Below, piece after piece: positions 1 through 9,475 of a DNA stretch of 16,792 nucleotides. Position 1 is the first letter of the stretch; each line of letters opens with the position of its first letter. The position numbers were made by a program, and so were the translations under genes. Origin of the DNA: Dictyocoela muelleri (lineage: Eukaryota > Microsporidia); NCBI GenBank assembly GCA_016256075.1, contig SDVU01000232.1:1-16792 (forward strand), written 5' to 3'. Below the pieces are notes generated by a model that saw only the letters and a program-made list of their open reading frames with translations, made no database searches and was not told the origin of the DNA.

Positions 1-64
1 AAAAAGGGGTCTATAACTTTAAAAAAAGAGGTCTATAACTTTGAAAAAAGGGGTCTATAACTAT
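1..64. repeat. Tandem array, 3 copies of a 20-22 bp unit
   Basis: Three head-to-tail copies of a unit close to AAAAAAGGGGTCTATAACTTT fill the left edge of the window, so the array may continue outside it. It overlaps the predicted 3' end of the minus-strand MULE transposase, whose reading frame would end at 11-13 inside the array. The core GGGGTCTA resembles the GGGACTAG core of the array at the other end of that gene, and both lie in the same orientation on the plus strand. Confidence 0.85.
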
Positions 65-1479
65 GAAATACCCTGTAATAGCATTTTTGAGGTAATCCAT
101 AAGCTCGAACAGGTCAATTTGACCATTGTTATAGTTGTTTAATACACGTAAAATCGTATTATGAGACTCGACGTATATTTTTTTCTTTGGTTTCGGTCTT
201 CATCCTGCTAAGATTCTATCTAGCTCAGTTTCACAGCAGATCATAGCTTTTTTAATTTATCTACTACTTCATAATAGGCGGGCCTTGACTTGTTTATAGA
301 TCTATTAAGTTTTGCATGAAATCCTTCTAAAGCATTTTTTTTTCTTGTTGAAAGATTGGAATTATGAGACCAAACAGCTCTATTAAAAACAGAATTATTG
401 GGAATTAGCCATGTATTTTTAACATTTATAATCAGATCTACAACCTTGTCTACATATATCGGCATCATCGTCTTGATGATTCGCCATCCTTCGTCTACTA
501 AAGGCAGTGGTATCAAAGCGAGTGTATTAATGAACTGTACCGACCTTTTAAAGTTCATATCAGTGTTAAAAAGGCTGCGTAGTCCTAAATCGCTAATTTT
601 CCTGATTACACACTGCCCGAAATGAAAGAAACATCCTTTGATAGTAGACAATGGGAACACACGTTTTATAGCATTTGAAGCGGCGATTTCAAAATCTATC
701 TGGATTAAATCGGGATAAAATGTGACGCCATTATCGAATAACTCTGTTACAAGTTTTTTTAACATATGAGCATATGTCTCTTCTGATTTTGAATTCAAAA
801 AGCTAAATACTAAAGGAAAGTTTTGCCCATTAACTTCCGCATGTATGATATACAGCATATAAAATACTGAAGAAGCAGATTTGAATGAACTATTCATATA
901 AATTCGCAAATTATTAAAACTAGAAACCCTTTTTAACACAGAAATGTTTCCTAACATAACCATTGGATGTGTCTCGAAGTCCTTGCACAATAGACAATTG
1001 ACAGGATCCTGTCTATCAAAATATTGTTCATTTAAGGTTTCAAAAAAGTTTTGCAAGGAAGAAGGATAATGATTTCTTTTTTCCCTAAAAATGAAACTGC
1101 TGACACTACTGTATGGAGGTACATAAGGTGTAACATCTGCACTATTCTCATAAATCTAAAAGTATCCCAACATAGTCTTTTCATAAACCGTTTGTGATCC
1201 TAGAAAAGGCTCATGTGAAATGTTAGAAATTAACATATTTTTAAATCACATTTTAACAATATTCACTATGTTTTCCGAATGATTATGAACATTTGATAGT
1301 TCAGTAACAATATCTCCGATGGAAATTGTTGTAACAAGGCAAGTATCCAAACTACATTTCAAATATGCCTTATACATACCATCTAACTTCATTTTTGAAT
1401 AAAATATATGGTTATCTATAATTGGAACCCGAGTTTTTTTTGTTGTTTTAATCAACTCCACATTTCTGAAATTATTCAT
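11..1479 (-). pseudogene. FLYWCH/MULE transposase, nearly full length, broken (MULE-1)
   Basis: This is a Mutator-like (MULE) DDE transposase of the FLYWCH type, which would bind element ends and catalyse cut-and-paste transposition in the nucleus. The ATG at 1477-1479 begins a FLYWCH-like zinc finger (about 1250-1440) with C-x5-C and an HNH ending. After a linker comes the MULE core: the first-Asp segment reads YMNSSF instead of the usual DGTF (892-894), the second Asp lies in QIDFE (694-696), then GCFFHFGQ and a C-terminal ALEGFH motif. The FLYWCH and core share one frame, interrupted by TGA at 1246-1248 and TAG at 1156-1158. Near 252-258 one base seems lost from an A run; the shifted frame then continues as a plausible MULE tail through TGA at 200-202 to a stop at 11-13, about 489 codons in all. 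The D-to-N change at a catalytic site and the stops mean it is dead. The family call is secure; the exact C-terminus is an inference. Confidence 0.88.
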
Positions 1480-1490
1480 AAGGGTAATTT
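1480..1490 (-). promoter_or_regulatory. CCC motif just before the MULE-1 start codon
   Basis: Read on the minus strand, the start codon is preceded directly by TTACCCTT, which places CCC two bases from ATG. Short C-rich or G-rich motifs right before the start codon are known from microsporidian genes with very short leaders. A single occurrence cannot show function, but it supports the chosen start and fits the suggested organism. Confidence 0.3.
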
Positions 1491-1493
1491 TTG

Positions 1494-1633
1494 GGGACTA
1501 GTGAAATTTGGGACTAGTGAAATTTGGGACTAGTGAAATTTCAGACTAGTGAAATTTGGGACTAGTGAAATTTGGGACTAGTGAAATTTGGGACTAGTGA
1601 AATTTGGGACTAGTGAAATTTGGGACAAGTGGC
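1494..1633. repeat. Minisatellite, 16-bp unit, 8 copies plus a partial ninth
   Basis: Eight consecutive units of GGGACTAGTGAAATTT run from 1494 to 1621 with no indels; one unit starts with CAG instead of GGG. A partial, diverged ninth unit follows to 1633. The unit contains the palindrome ACTAGT, is not a multiple of three, and meets stop codons, so it is not coding. The array begins 15 bp upstream of the MULE-1 start codon, where element-terminal or promoter sequence would be expected. Confidence 0.97.
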
Positions 1634-2530
1634 ATGACACGATAAAAAATACCAACGATATAAATTTTAGTAGTTAATATAAAAAATTTCCTTTAAAGAT
1701 TTGACTTCTTGTATTTAATAAAAAAATATCTACCCCTTATGATTAATAAAAATGGCTCGAAGGGCTGTCACTATATTTACACATTTTAAGCTATAAAACT
1801 TTCTAATGGAAGGAAAATATGTTCATAAAGATAAATTCGTTGTGTTTGTACCTTTGTTATGAAATTTGTCTTTTATTTACGAAATAAAAATCTATACGCA
1901 TGTATATGTATGTAGACTAGGTTTGCTGATTACAAATTATATGTATCTCTTCTGTTTGATACTCTTTTGCTAGTTTTAGTATCAGAATGAATGTAATTAT
2001 TTTAATAATAATAAGATATTTAACAAAACACCCCGCATATTTAATATACAGTTAGTTTATCAGCCCAGGGTCGTTATGCGTTTAATATCCGAGTTTAATA
2101 AATTGATACAGGCGCAGAATTTACAAAATAATAAAATGAGATGTCTTGTAAATATATACAAATAAACGAAATTATGTTTAATTTCAATGCAAAATCCATA
2201 TAGGTATGTTTCCTAGTAACCCCATAGAAGTTATTTGCATTGTTGAGACGCAATAATATGATAATGGCATTTGCATAAACCATACCTTATAAGAAGGCAT
2301 CAAAATTGATACAGATTATAATCCATGTAATTGTCAGAAAGTGTATAATTTGGACAGATGAACACAAATATTATATTTACATTCCTCAATTGGATACACA
2401 CAGTACTGTATGTCACAAGAGATTTTTTAACCATGTCTTGGGGGTGTAACTGAAAGTCTGTAAAATGCTTTAATAATCTAATTAAAAAGTACAAAGACCG
2501 AAAATGGGGTGTTATCAGCTAACAGAGAAG
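1634..2530. other. A+T-rich stretch without a recognisable gene
   Basis: No coding region, RNA gene or element is recognised here. Two minus-strand open frames of 62 and 64 codons (2095-2283 and 2300-2494) lie end to end but show no motif I know, and their composition is that of unconstrained A+T-rich DNA. An 8-bp inverted pair AACACCCC/GGGGTGTT (2027-2034 and 2506-2513) brackets them. That is too short to be taken as element ends without other copies. Confidence 0.5.
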
Positions 2531-2609
2531 CAATTCTAATATGAATTCTAATTTTTTTAACAACAAAAAGAATTTTTGCTGTGGAAATGGAATTAATAAA
2601 ATATAAACG
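2531..2609. repeat. Dispersed direct repeat, copy A
   Basis: This copy starts CAATTCTAATATGAATTCTA and ends AATAAAATATAAACGG. A similar 77-bp copy lies in the same orientation at 3328-3404. The two align along their whole length with scattered substitutions and small indels. They flank, on the outside, the inverted-repeat structure at 2623-3327. Confidence 0.75.
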
Positions 2610-2622
2610 GCATGTGATTTTC

Positions 2623-3327
2623 AGCGTAAAAACGGTTTTTTGCGCAATTTTTCGTTTGCTTTAAAATAAAATATTTAAAAATAAAAAAGATAAAGAAAAT
2701 TTTTATAAATTATTTGGTGGTTTAAAGACGGTAAAATAAATTGGATCGGTAATATAGAATTGTTTAAGTAATTTTTTTCTTTTTTTTACAATAATATTAC
2801 ATAAATAATGATTTTACTTTTAAAATCTTGTTTACAAATAATTTCGTGGTGTTTAAATACATAGTACCTTTTCCAGATACTTTAAAAAATTAATTACAAA
2901 AAAAAAAGATGTGGCTATAACATTTAATTGTACATTCTAGGTTTATTCAGTATTCATATCACTAATAATAGCATAGACTTTAAATAAAAGATTAGTTATG
3001 AATTTATGAATGAGCTCTCTAACTTGTGTTATTATAAAACAATGAATAATAATGGCTTTATTGCTCTCATGATGCTTATATATACTTTTTTAATCATGTC
3101 TATAGGTCAAAAAAGTATGTTCGAAAAATACGTGAATAGAAAAATTTAGAAAAAATTAATTGAAGATAAAAAAATACTATGGGCTTCTATTGGTGGCAGA
3201 AATATCAAAAGGCTAAATAGCCCTAAAAAATAAACTTTTTTTATAACATTTGTTAAAAATAAATAATTTTTGCGCTAAAACCGTTTTTTACGCTTAAAAC
3301 CGTTTTTGCGCTAAAGCGCAAAAGCGT
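2623..3327. repeat. Inverted-repeat bounded segment (MITE-like or foldback-like)
   Basis: The left arm at 2623-2652 reads AGCGTAAAAACGG followed by a T run and GCGCA. Its reverse complement, with few mismatches, lies in the right end (3267-3327). The right end holds about three tandem versions of a 17-19 bp unit of the type TTTTTGCGCTAAAACCG. The GCG/CGC content is striking against the A+T-rich surroundings. The roughly 610 bp between the arms holds no recognisable gene. A non-autonomous DNA element is plausible, but I see no clean target duplication. Confidence 0.5.
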
Positions 3328-3404
3328 CAATTCTAATAAGAATTCTATTTTTTTAATTTCAAAAACAATTTTGTGGTGGGAATAGATTTAATAAAATATA
3401 AACG
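3328..3404. repeat. Dispersed direct repeat, copy B
   Basis: This is the partner of copy A at 2531-2609 in the same orientation, starting CAATTCTAATAAGAATTCTA and ending AATAAAATATAAACG. It abuts the GCG-rich right arm of the inverted-repeat segment, whereas copy A is separated from the left arm by 13 bp. Confidence 0.75.
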
Positions 3405-3741
3405 TTTACACTATTTATTTTAATAATCATTTTTTCATTACGAGATGGAAATTTTGGCAGTTGATCAAGGCATTTAAAAATTTAATACTTCTGGAGAAAA
3501 ATTGAGACGGTGGTTTACTAAAGAGGGATTTGGGGAGTTGATCCATAATTTGTGAGAAAACTTCCCATATAGCTCTAAAAAATATTTTTGTGATATAACT
3601 GAAAATAAATTGCGAAATTACGTTTATTTTAAATGAAAATCGCGTGATTTAAAATTATTAAGATCATTTAGTTTAAAGGAGAGGTGACTAACCCAGGTTA
3701 AAATTAAATTTTTCATTTCTAGATTGTCACATTTTGTAAAA
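3405..3741. other. Gene-poor stretch, possibly the 5' part of the MULE split by the LTR element
   Basis: No clear gene. One plus-strand frame (3445-3636) reads through 63 codons with two stops and includes KKYFCDITENK, which faintly resembles the aromatic-Cys part of a FLYWCH finger. A FLYWCH finger would be expected here if the MULE at 7963-9091 once continued leftwards across the LTR element. The match is too weak to call. The last four bases before the LTR element, ATAT (3742-3745), are the left copy of its target duplication. Confidence 0.3.
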
Positions 3742-3745
3742 ATAT

Positions 3746-3991
3746 TGTCGTGACCACGAACATGTAGAGGTTATAGATTCATCCAAAATACTATGTATTT
3801 TAAGATGACAGGTTTTAGTATTTTTGACAGGTTTTAAAGACTTAAAAACAGTAAAGGTCGTGAACCCATGTTTCCATCTGAAAAAGATGATGCCTTCGGT
3901 TATAAGAAGAAGAACAATAATAAAATATTTAAAAGAATGTCTTTAAATAATCAGCTTTTAATTTATGGTCGTGTCCATCCCAGGCACATCA
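3746..3991 (+). repeat. 5' LTR of the Ty3/gypsy element
   Basis: Starts TGTCGTG and ends GCACATCA; it aligns end to end with 7712-7958. An ATG at 3868 opens a frame that runs out of the LTR into the internal region, so the gag-like reading frame seems to begin inside the LTR. Directly after the LTR lies the perfect 12-bp palindrome CTTGAGCTCAAG. Confidence 0.95.
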
Positions 3992-4790
3992 ACTTGAGCT
4001 CAAGAAAAGTAATAAGTCCCGACGAAGAAGACACTTTTACAGCACAGAGGATCGAATTTACCATTAACCTAAGGTATACAACTGTCAATCTCAAAAGAAG
4101 TTATGCAATGCTAGAAAATATTGAAAATCAAGATATCTTCACCTGGCGAGATTAATTCATCCAAACAGCACACGTCGCCGAATGTTCTGCTGATACGGCA
4201 TGTGAAGTTTTAAAATAATCTGTAGACACAAAGTACTTCCCTCTAATTGTAAAGTTAACGACTCCTGATGTAATGATACAAGCAATCTTTAAGTATAAAT
4301 ATCCAGAAAAAGACCATGTAAAATATCTAAATCAACTTTCAAATGTAAAACAAAATAATTTTTTCAGGATAAGTGAATTACAAGATGGATTTATAAATCA
4401 ATTAGAAAATTAAGCATTTGTTTAGGATGGAATTCCGAGATGGGGAAATCGAAGATTAAAGAAGCCTTTTATTACGGATTATCCAAGCGAACACAACTGG
4501 AGATGATCAGATTAAACGTACACGACATTGACACCATGTATCAAATTATCGACTCGACAGAGTGACATTAATTGAACAATCAATGAATATAAAAAAGAAA
4601 AAATCGAGCGAATCTGCCAAATATTACAAGTTTAATAAATCTAAATACGTGAAAAAAACCCAATTTCTGCGTTTCCCTTATAAGAATACACATGACCGAA
4701 GCAATTTCAGAGCATTAAAAATAAGATCTCAAAATTTTACGCAAAATAAATCAAATAATAAGGGTAAAAGTAATTTTATTTCTTAACCAA
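3992..4790 (+). pseudogene. gag-like region of the Ty3/gypsy element, broken
   Basis: The position between the 5' LTR and the protease, and several open stretches, mark this as gag. The first stretch continues the frame that opens in the LTR. The last (about 4562-4786) is rich in Lys, Asn and Arg, as expected of a nucleocapsid-like tail, but I see no CCHC zinc knuckle. Capsid homology cannot be judged by eye. Confidence 0.6.
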
Positions 4791-4799
4791 AAATTTTAA

Positions 4800-6600
4800 C
4801 ACAACTTATCGAAATATCGGCCAAAATAAAATATAATAAATATAAATTTTTGTTAGACACAGGATCAACCTTGTCTTATATCGATGAAAATGTGATTATT
4901 GAAAATAATTTGTCGATAAACAAAGCTCAGAAATGTACTGCTACGCTAGTTGATGGATCAACGATAGAAATCACAAAAGAAACGATAATACCATTCAACA
5001 TTGACGAAGATGATACTACATAATATAAGGTTAAGTAAAGATATTGAAAAACGTGTCACTAAGCGGAATTCTAGGTATGTAATTTTTGCTTGGAAACGAT
5101 GCGAAAATTGATTTATCAGAGGGAACCTTGATCTTAGATAACAAACATTACGAACTCCAAATAAATAAATAATTGGAATGATAGTTTGGATAGACAGATA
5201 GTAAGTAAAACACATATTAACGCTAATCTTGATGAAAATTATAAGTATAAAGTATATGAATTAATAAAGAAGTATAAAATAAATAATAAACCAATTGGTG
5301 AAATGAATTTTGCAGAGCACAAAATTGATTTGATAAAAAAGGAAATAATTACACAACTTTCTTACCGAATATCGCCAAGGCTTTTTTCGAAAGTTCAGGA
5401 ATAAATTGAACATCTTTTAGAAAATAAAATAATTCGTCATAGCAAATCACTATATAATTCTCCTGCCTTCCCAATTATCAAAAGGAACAGAAAAATACGA
5501 CTAGTTATTGACTTTAGAGAGCTAAATAAGATAACTTCCAAGTTTCATTATGTATTCCCAACAATTAATGATATTTTAGCACAACTTAATGGTTCCACGT
5601 TATTTTCAAAGATAGATTTTAATCTAGGTTATTACCAGATATTAATGGGAAAACAATCAATAGAATACACGGCTTTTTCTATAAACAATACTAAATAGGA
5701 ATTCTTACGAATGCCATTTGGATTGACAAATGCGCCGTGCACTTTTAAAAGCGCCATGGATAAAATTCTGGGAGTGTTGGATTATTTAAAGGTCTATCTA
5801 GATGATATATTAATTCATTCAACGTCCGAATGCAGCCATTATCAACATATAAAAGAAGTATTATCAAGGCTGTCTAATAATAATCTTTCTATAAACTTTG
5901 ATAAGAGTGAATTTTTTTGCAGAGAGGTTACCTTCCTAGGTCACTCGATATCAGAAGATGGGATATTTTTCGAATATCGACAGAATCGGTCCATTTAAGA
6001 AAATTATACCTAAAAATAAAAAACATATTCAGCGAATTATAGGATTAGTAAATTGGTATAGAAACTTTATACCTAATGCGAGCGGAAAAATGATGTTTCT
6101 AACTGAAAAATTGGCTAAATATACACATTTTTCATGGAATGAAGCAGACGCTGTTAAATTATCACAAATAGTTAATGATATCGAATCAAATGTCAAGCTA
6201 ACTTACCCTAATTCGAATATCGATTTTACTCTTGATACAGACGCTTCAGAACAAGCAATCGGTGCCGTTCTCTCTCAAGAAGGCAATCCAATAGGATTTT
6301 ATAGCCATAAATTTACTGAATCTGAAAAAAACTACAATACCATAGAAAAGAAGACGTTAGCAATTCTAAAAGCTTTATCGCATTTTAAACCACTGATAAT
6401 AAACAATAAAGTGTTCATACGTACTGATAACAAGAATCTAATTCCAGAAAAGAATCTTACTTCGAGAATACAACGTTGAAAATTATTACTTCAGGAATTT
6501 GACTATGAAATTCAATACATTAAAGGTTCAAATAATTTTGTGGCTGACACACTCTCAAGACTTAATTTTATTAAAAACAATGAAGATTATATCAAAGTTA
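4800..6600 (+). pseudogene. Protease, reverse transcriptase and RNase H of the Ty3/gypsy element, broken
   Basis: The aspartic protease is marked by DTGS at 4856-4867. The reverse transcriptase spans about 5450-5950, with the catalytic YLDD motif at 5795-5806, the MPFGLTNAP block just before it and FLGH after it. RNase H follows with DTDAS at 6234-6248 and the FYSHKFTESEKNYNTIEKK block typical of Ty3/gypsy elements. These enzymes mature the polyprotein and copy the RNA to DNA. The region is a broken relic. Confidence 0.92.
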
Positions 6601-6719
6601 ATTGGGAAGATATTAAAAAACATCAAAAACAAGATCCAAATATTTTAAATCTCGTAAAATAAAAGAAATTATCAAATAACAACAATGATTTAATTACAGA
6701 TAACAAAAAAAAGAATAGT

Positions 6720-7710
6720 ACTACCGAAAATTTCAAAAATGAATTCATTATAAACACCCATAATCAATTACTTCACCCTGGAATTAAAAAAAACTTATTT
6801 GACGTTAAAAAAAATTTTTATTGGTAAGGATTTTAAGAAAACGACTGCAAAATTAATTAATGAATGTGAGATTTGCATGAGAAATAAAAACATCACCAAA
6901 ACATATGGATGTTCAGAGGGAAGTATAACATGCTCAAATATGTTCGAATTTATATCATGTGATATATACGGGTCTATAAAATCTCGTCATTTTATATCCA
7001 ATGAAAATTCATAATATTTCTACCTGATCACTTATACTGATGTTTATAGTCGTTTTACTAAAATTTACAAAATGAAAGATATTTCTACTAAATCAATTTT
7101 AAATAAATTTAAAAGGTGGTGTCACAAGTATGGAATCCCGGAAAGATTTCTTTCCGATCAAGGACGCCAATACATTAGTATGGTGTTTAAAAAATATTTA
7201 AATGAAAATAATGTTAAACATATCCTAACATCCGTGTACAATCCAACTTGTAATGGTATCTCGGAAAGAATAAATGGAACAATTGGTACTATTTGCAAGA
7301 TTTTTCGTAAAGCACTATCAAAGAATTGCTTCGTAATTTATTTATAGGTATTAATTTTACTAAACATACAACATTGGGATTTTCACCATTCGAATTGATT
7401 TATAAATATTCACCGTTTGATGCATTCAAGAAAAATTTAACAATCAATATAAATGAAGCTAAATCACAGGAAATCTCAAAAGCTGCCGAATTATGTGAGA
7501 ATAATAAAAAAGGGCGAATTAAACATACATACAAGCAGGGAGACTTGGTTTTTAAAAAAATGCACAATCCTGACAAGATGAGATAAAAAAGGGCAGGTCC
7601 TTTTCGAATTGATAAATTAATAAATAATGATACATATATAATTGATGAAGGTACAAAAATGACGCGACAAAATATCAAGAACATCAGGCCATTCTTTAGG
7701 CGAAGGGAAT
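6720..7710 (+). pseudogene. Integrase with GPY/F-like module, broken
   Basis: The HHCC zinc finger is visible as THNQLLHPG (near 6756) and CEICMRN (near 6865). The integrase core shows Asp in CDIYG (near 6961), Asp in LSDQGRQY (7156-7158) and Glu in ISERINGT (7264-7266); the last two are 35 residues apart, the classic DD35E spacing. A GPF segment about 7590-7670 (GPFRIDKLINN) resembles the GPY/F module after Ty3/gypsy integrases. No chromodomain is recognised. A purine-rich tract (about 7699-7710) leads into the 3' LTR. Confidence 0.9.
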
Positions 7711-7711
7711 A

Positions 7712-7958
7712 TGTCGTGGACCACGTCATTTAGAGGTTATAGATTCATCCAAAATACTATGTATTTTAAGATGACAGGTTTTGATTATTTTTGACAAGTT
7801 TTAAAGACATAAAAACAGTAAAAGTTGTGAACCCATGTTTCCATCTGAAAAGGATGGTGCCTTCGGTTATAAGAAGAAGAACAATAATAAAATATTTAAA
7901 AGAATGTCTTTATATAATCAGCTTTTAATTTATGGTCGTGTCCATCCCGGGCACATCA
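7712..7958 (+). repeat. 3' LTR of the Ty3/gypsy element
   Basis: Starts TGTCGTGG and ends GCACATCA; it matches 3746-3991 along its length at about 95% identity. The right copy of the target duplication, ATAT, follows at 7959-7962. Confidence 0.95.
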
Positions 7959-7962
7959 ATAT

Positions 7963-9091
7963 TATTATAATGAAGTGCAAATTGCTGCTTTTTACGCAAA
8001 ACAAAGTATTTTAAAATGATTTAAGATATACGAAGGAAGCTTTTAATCGTGATATACTTCAGATACACAAGATTTTGTAACATCGATTCTACCTGGACTT
8101 ACATCATATGAAAATCTTTGAGATTATACTCGAAAATACGAAATAATATAGATAATTATATACAGACCCTTTAAAATGATAGTCATTGTTCGTTACAATC
8201 CACGTTAAATGGTTTCAAAGTTTACAAATTTAATCAGGCTTATATTCTGACATTCCCAGTGTAATTTTTTATTCAGATAAATTCAGATAAATTCAGATCA
8301 TATATTAGATATTTAAAGGTGGTAGTTAGTGGTGGTACTTTTAGATCATCTCCCAATCAATTTTATCGGTTTATTGGATCTCAGGCGAATTTATTCGGCA
8401 AATTTTTACTATTAATTCTTATACTACTTCAAGAAAAATCAGAACAAAAATATACAGAAATATTTTTCTACCTTAAAGATCATGCCAACCTTAATCCATT
8501 GTTGTTATAACAAATTATTTAATGGCACTTTTATTCTTTAAAGATTTCAGAACGTCGAACAAAATCATACAGATGTTTATTTCAGAACGTACAGTGTCTT
8601 AGGAGAAAAATTCAACACTATGGGCTAGCGAAATTGTATATAACCAATGTTGATGTGAAAATAATTTTAAAAAAGTTTCTTAATTTACCTCATTTTAGAC
8701 TTTCTTAGATTCAAGAGGCGTATAATCATATTATCCTTGCTATAGATTCTTCCCCTAAAAAAATATTTTTAACGGGGTTATTAATTGTTTTTAAATATAC
8801 TTTTATGAATCGAAAAAAAATCTGAAACACTTTTTAAACACCCATTGAAGTGTTATTAAAAGAATAAGACTAAAAAAACCGACTACAATCAATAGTCTCG
8901 AAGGTTGGTATCGTAGTTTCAACAAACTATTTAATATTAGAAACCCTAATTTAGGTATGTTTTTTGATAAACTTGGATTTGAAACTGAAAAGATATGTAA
9001 TAATCTTTCAATATATACGATTAATAAATTCGAAATTTCTTCGAACAAAAATTTTAAAAAAGCAACACTCAAAATTTACACTGAAAATTAG
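7963..9091 (+). pseudogene. MULE transposase, strongly decayed (MULE-2)
   Basis: A second MULE transposase, of a different family from the one at the left edge. The order of recognisable pieces fits the family: a linker (NEVQIAAFYAKQ, about 8000; LPGLTSYENL, about 8090-8120); the first-Asp block SGGTFRSSPNQFY (8328-8366), where Gly replaces the catalytic Asp at 8331-8333; LLQEKSEQKYTEIF; a second-Asp remnant DFRTSNK (8543); CLRRKIQHYGLAKLY (8595-8640); and a C-terminal TINSLEGWYRSFNKLF block near 8885 that ends in a stop at 9089-9091. The pieces lie in all three forward frames with several stops. The N-terminal FLYWCH finger is missing: the LTR element ends where it should begin, so it was probably split off. 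A Merlin element inserted 15 bp after the stop. Confidence 0.8.
8271..8298. repeat. Short tandem repeat, 10-bp unit, 2.8 copies
   Basis: ATTCAGATAA occurs twice and is followed by ATTCAGAT. It lies inside the decayed MULE-2, just before the first-Asp block, and probably arose by slippage after the gene died. Confidence 0.9.
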
Positions 9092-9124
9092 CAACACATT
9101 ACTATAGTTATTTTGGCACTCGGT

Positions 9125-9410
9125 TTTTACCATGGTTCCAGTAGACTTCTATAGAACCGAGCTTATAAAATAACAAAAACATATTTGGGTTTCCTACGAA
9201 GAGTTACTATGGGTGGGGTATTTCTATATTTTTCAATCTGATATAGTAACATAATAAAAACAGGCATAGCCCGTTTTTATTATGTTACTATATAAGATTG
9301 AAAAAGATGGAAATACCCCACCAATAGTAACTCTTCGTAGGAAAATCAAGTATGTTTTTGTTATTTTATAAGCTCGGTTCTATGAAAGTCTACTGGAACC
9401 CTGAGTAAAA
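9125..9410. repeat. Left terminal palindrome of Merlin-1
   Basis: The outer arm (9125-9261) and inner arm (9273-9410) are near-perfect reverse complements around an 11-base spacer. The innermost 19 bp, 9243-9261 against 9273-9291, match perfectly. The arm runs through GTTCCAGTAGACTT, AGAACCGAGCTTATAAAATA and CCTACGAAGAGTTACTA. Extruded as DNA or transcribed, it would form a very stable hairpin of over 100 bp. Confidence 0.97.
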
Positions 9411-9475
9411 TTTGAAAAATAAAAAATAACAATAGAAAAATAAGAAAAGCGAGAATAATAATTTATTTAATTATT

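Larger units (their letters stand above)
3746..7958 (+). mobile_element. Ty3/gypsy LTR retrotransposon, broken
   Basis: A plus-strand LTR element of 4213 bp with LTRs of 246 and 247 bp that start TG and end CA. It is bounded by a 4-bp direct duplication ATAT (3742-3745 and 7959-7962). Internal order is a gag-like region, aspartic protease, reverse transcriptase, RNase H, integrase and a GPY/F-like module. Integrase after RNase H is the Ty3/gypsy order. The two LTRs differ at roughly a dozen or slightly more positions out of about 246, near 95% identity, so the insertion is of moderate age; no rate is available to date it. The coding region is decayed, with on the order of ten or more breaks. 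I saw no TGG-type primer-binding site directly after the 5' LTR. A purine-rich tract precedes the 3' LTR. Confidence 0.95.

Noticed and set aside
398-625. Plus-strand open frame of 75 codons
   Set aside because: It lies on the opposite strand of the MULE-1 transposase and shows no motif.
1748-1795. Small peptide gene starting MARRAV
   Set aside because: Only about 14 codons long, with no supporting signal.
3445-3636. Host gene remnant of 63 codons
   Set aside because: Two in-frame stops and no recognisable domain; the stop density is not clearly lower than expected for such A+T-rich sequence.
7400-7729. Minus-strand open frame of 109 codons
   Set aside because: It is antisense to the integrase end region of the LTR element and extends into its 3' LTR.
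8803-9072. Minus-strand open frame of 89 codons
   Set aside because: It is antisense to the C-terminal part of MULE-2, whose EGW block is clear on the plus strand.
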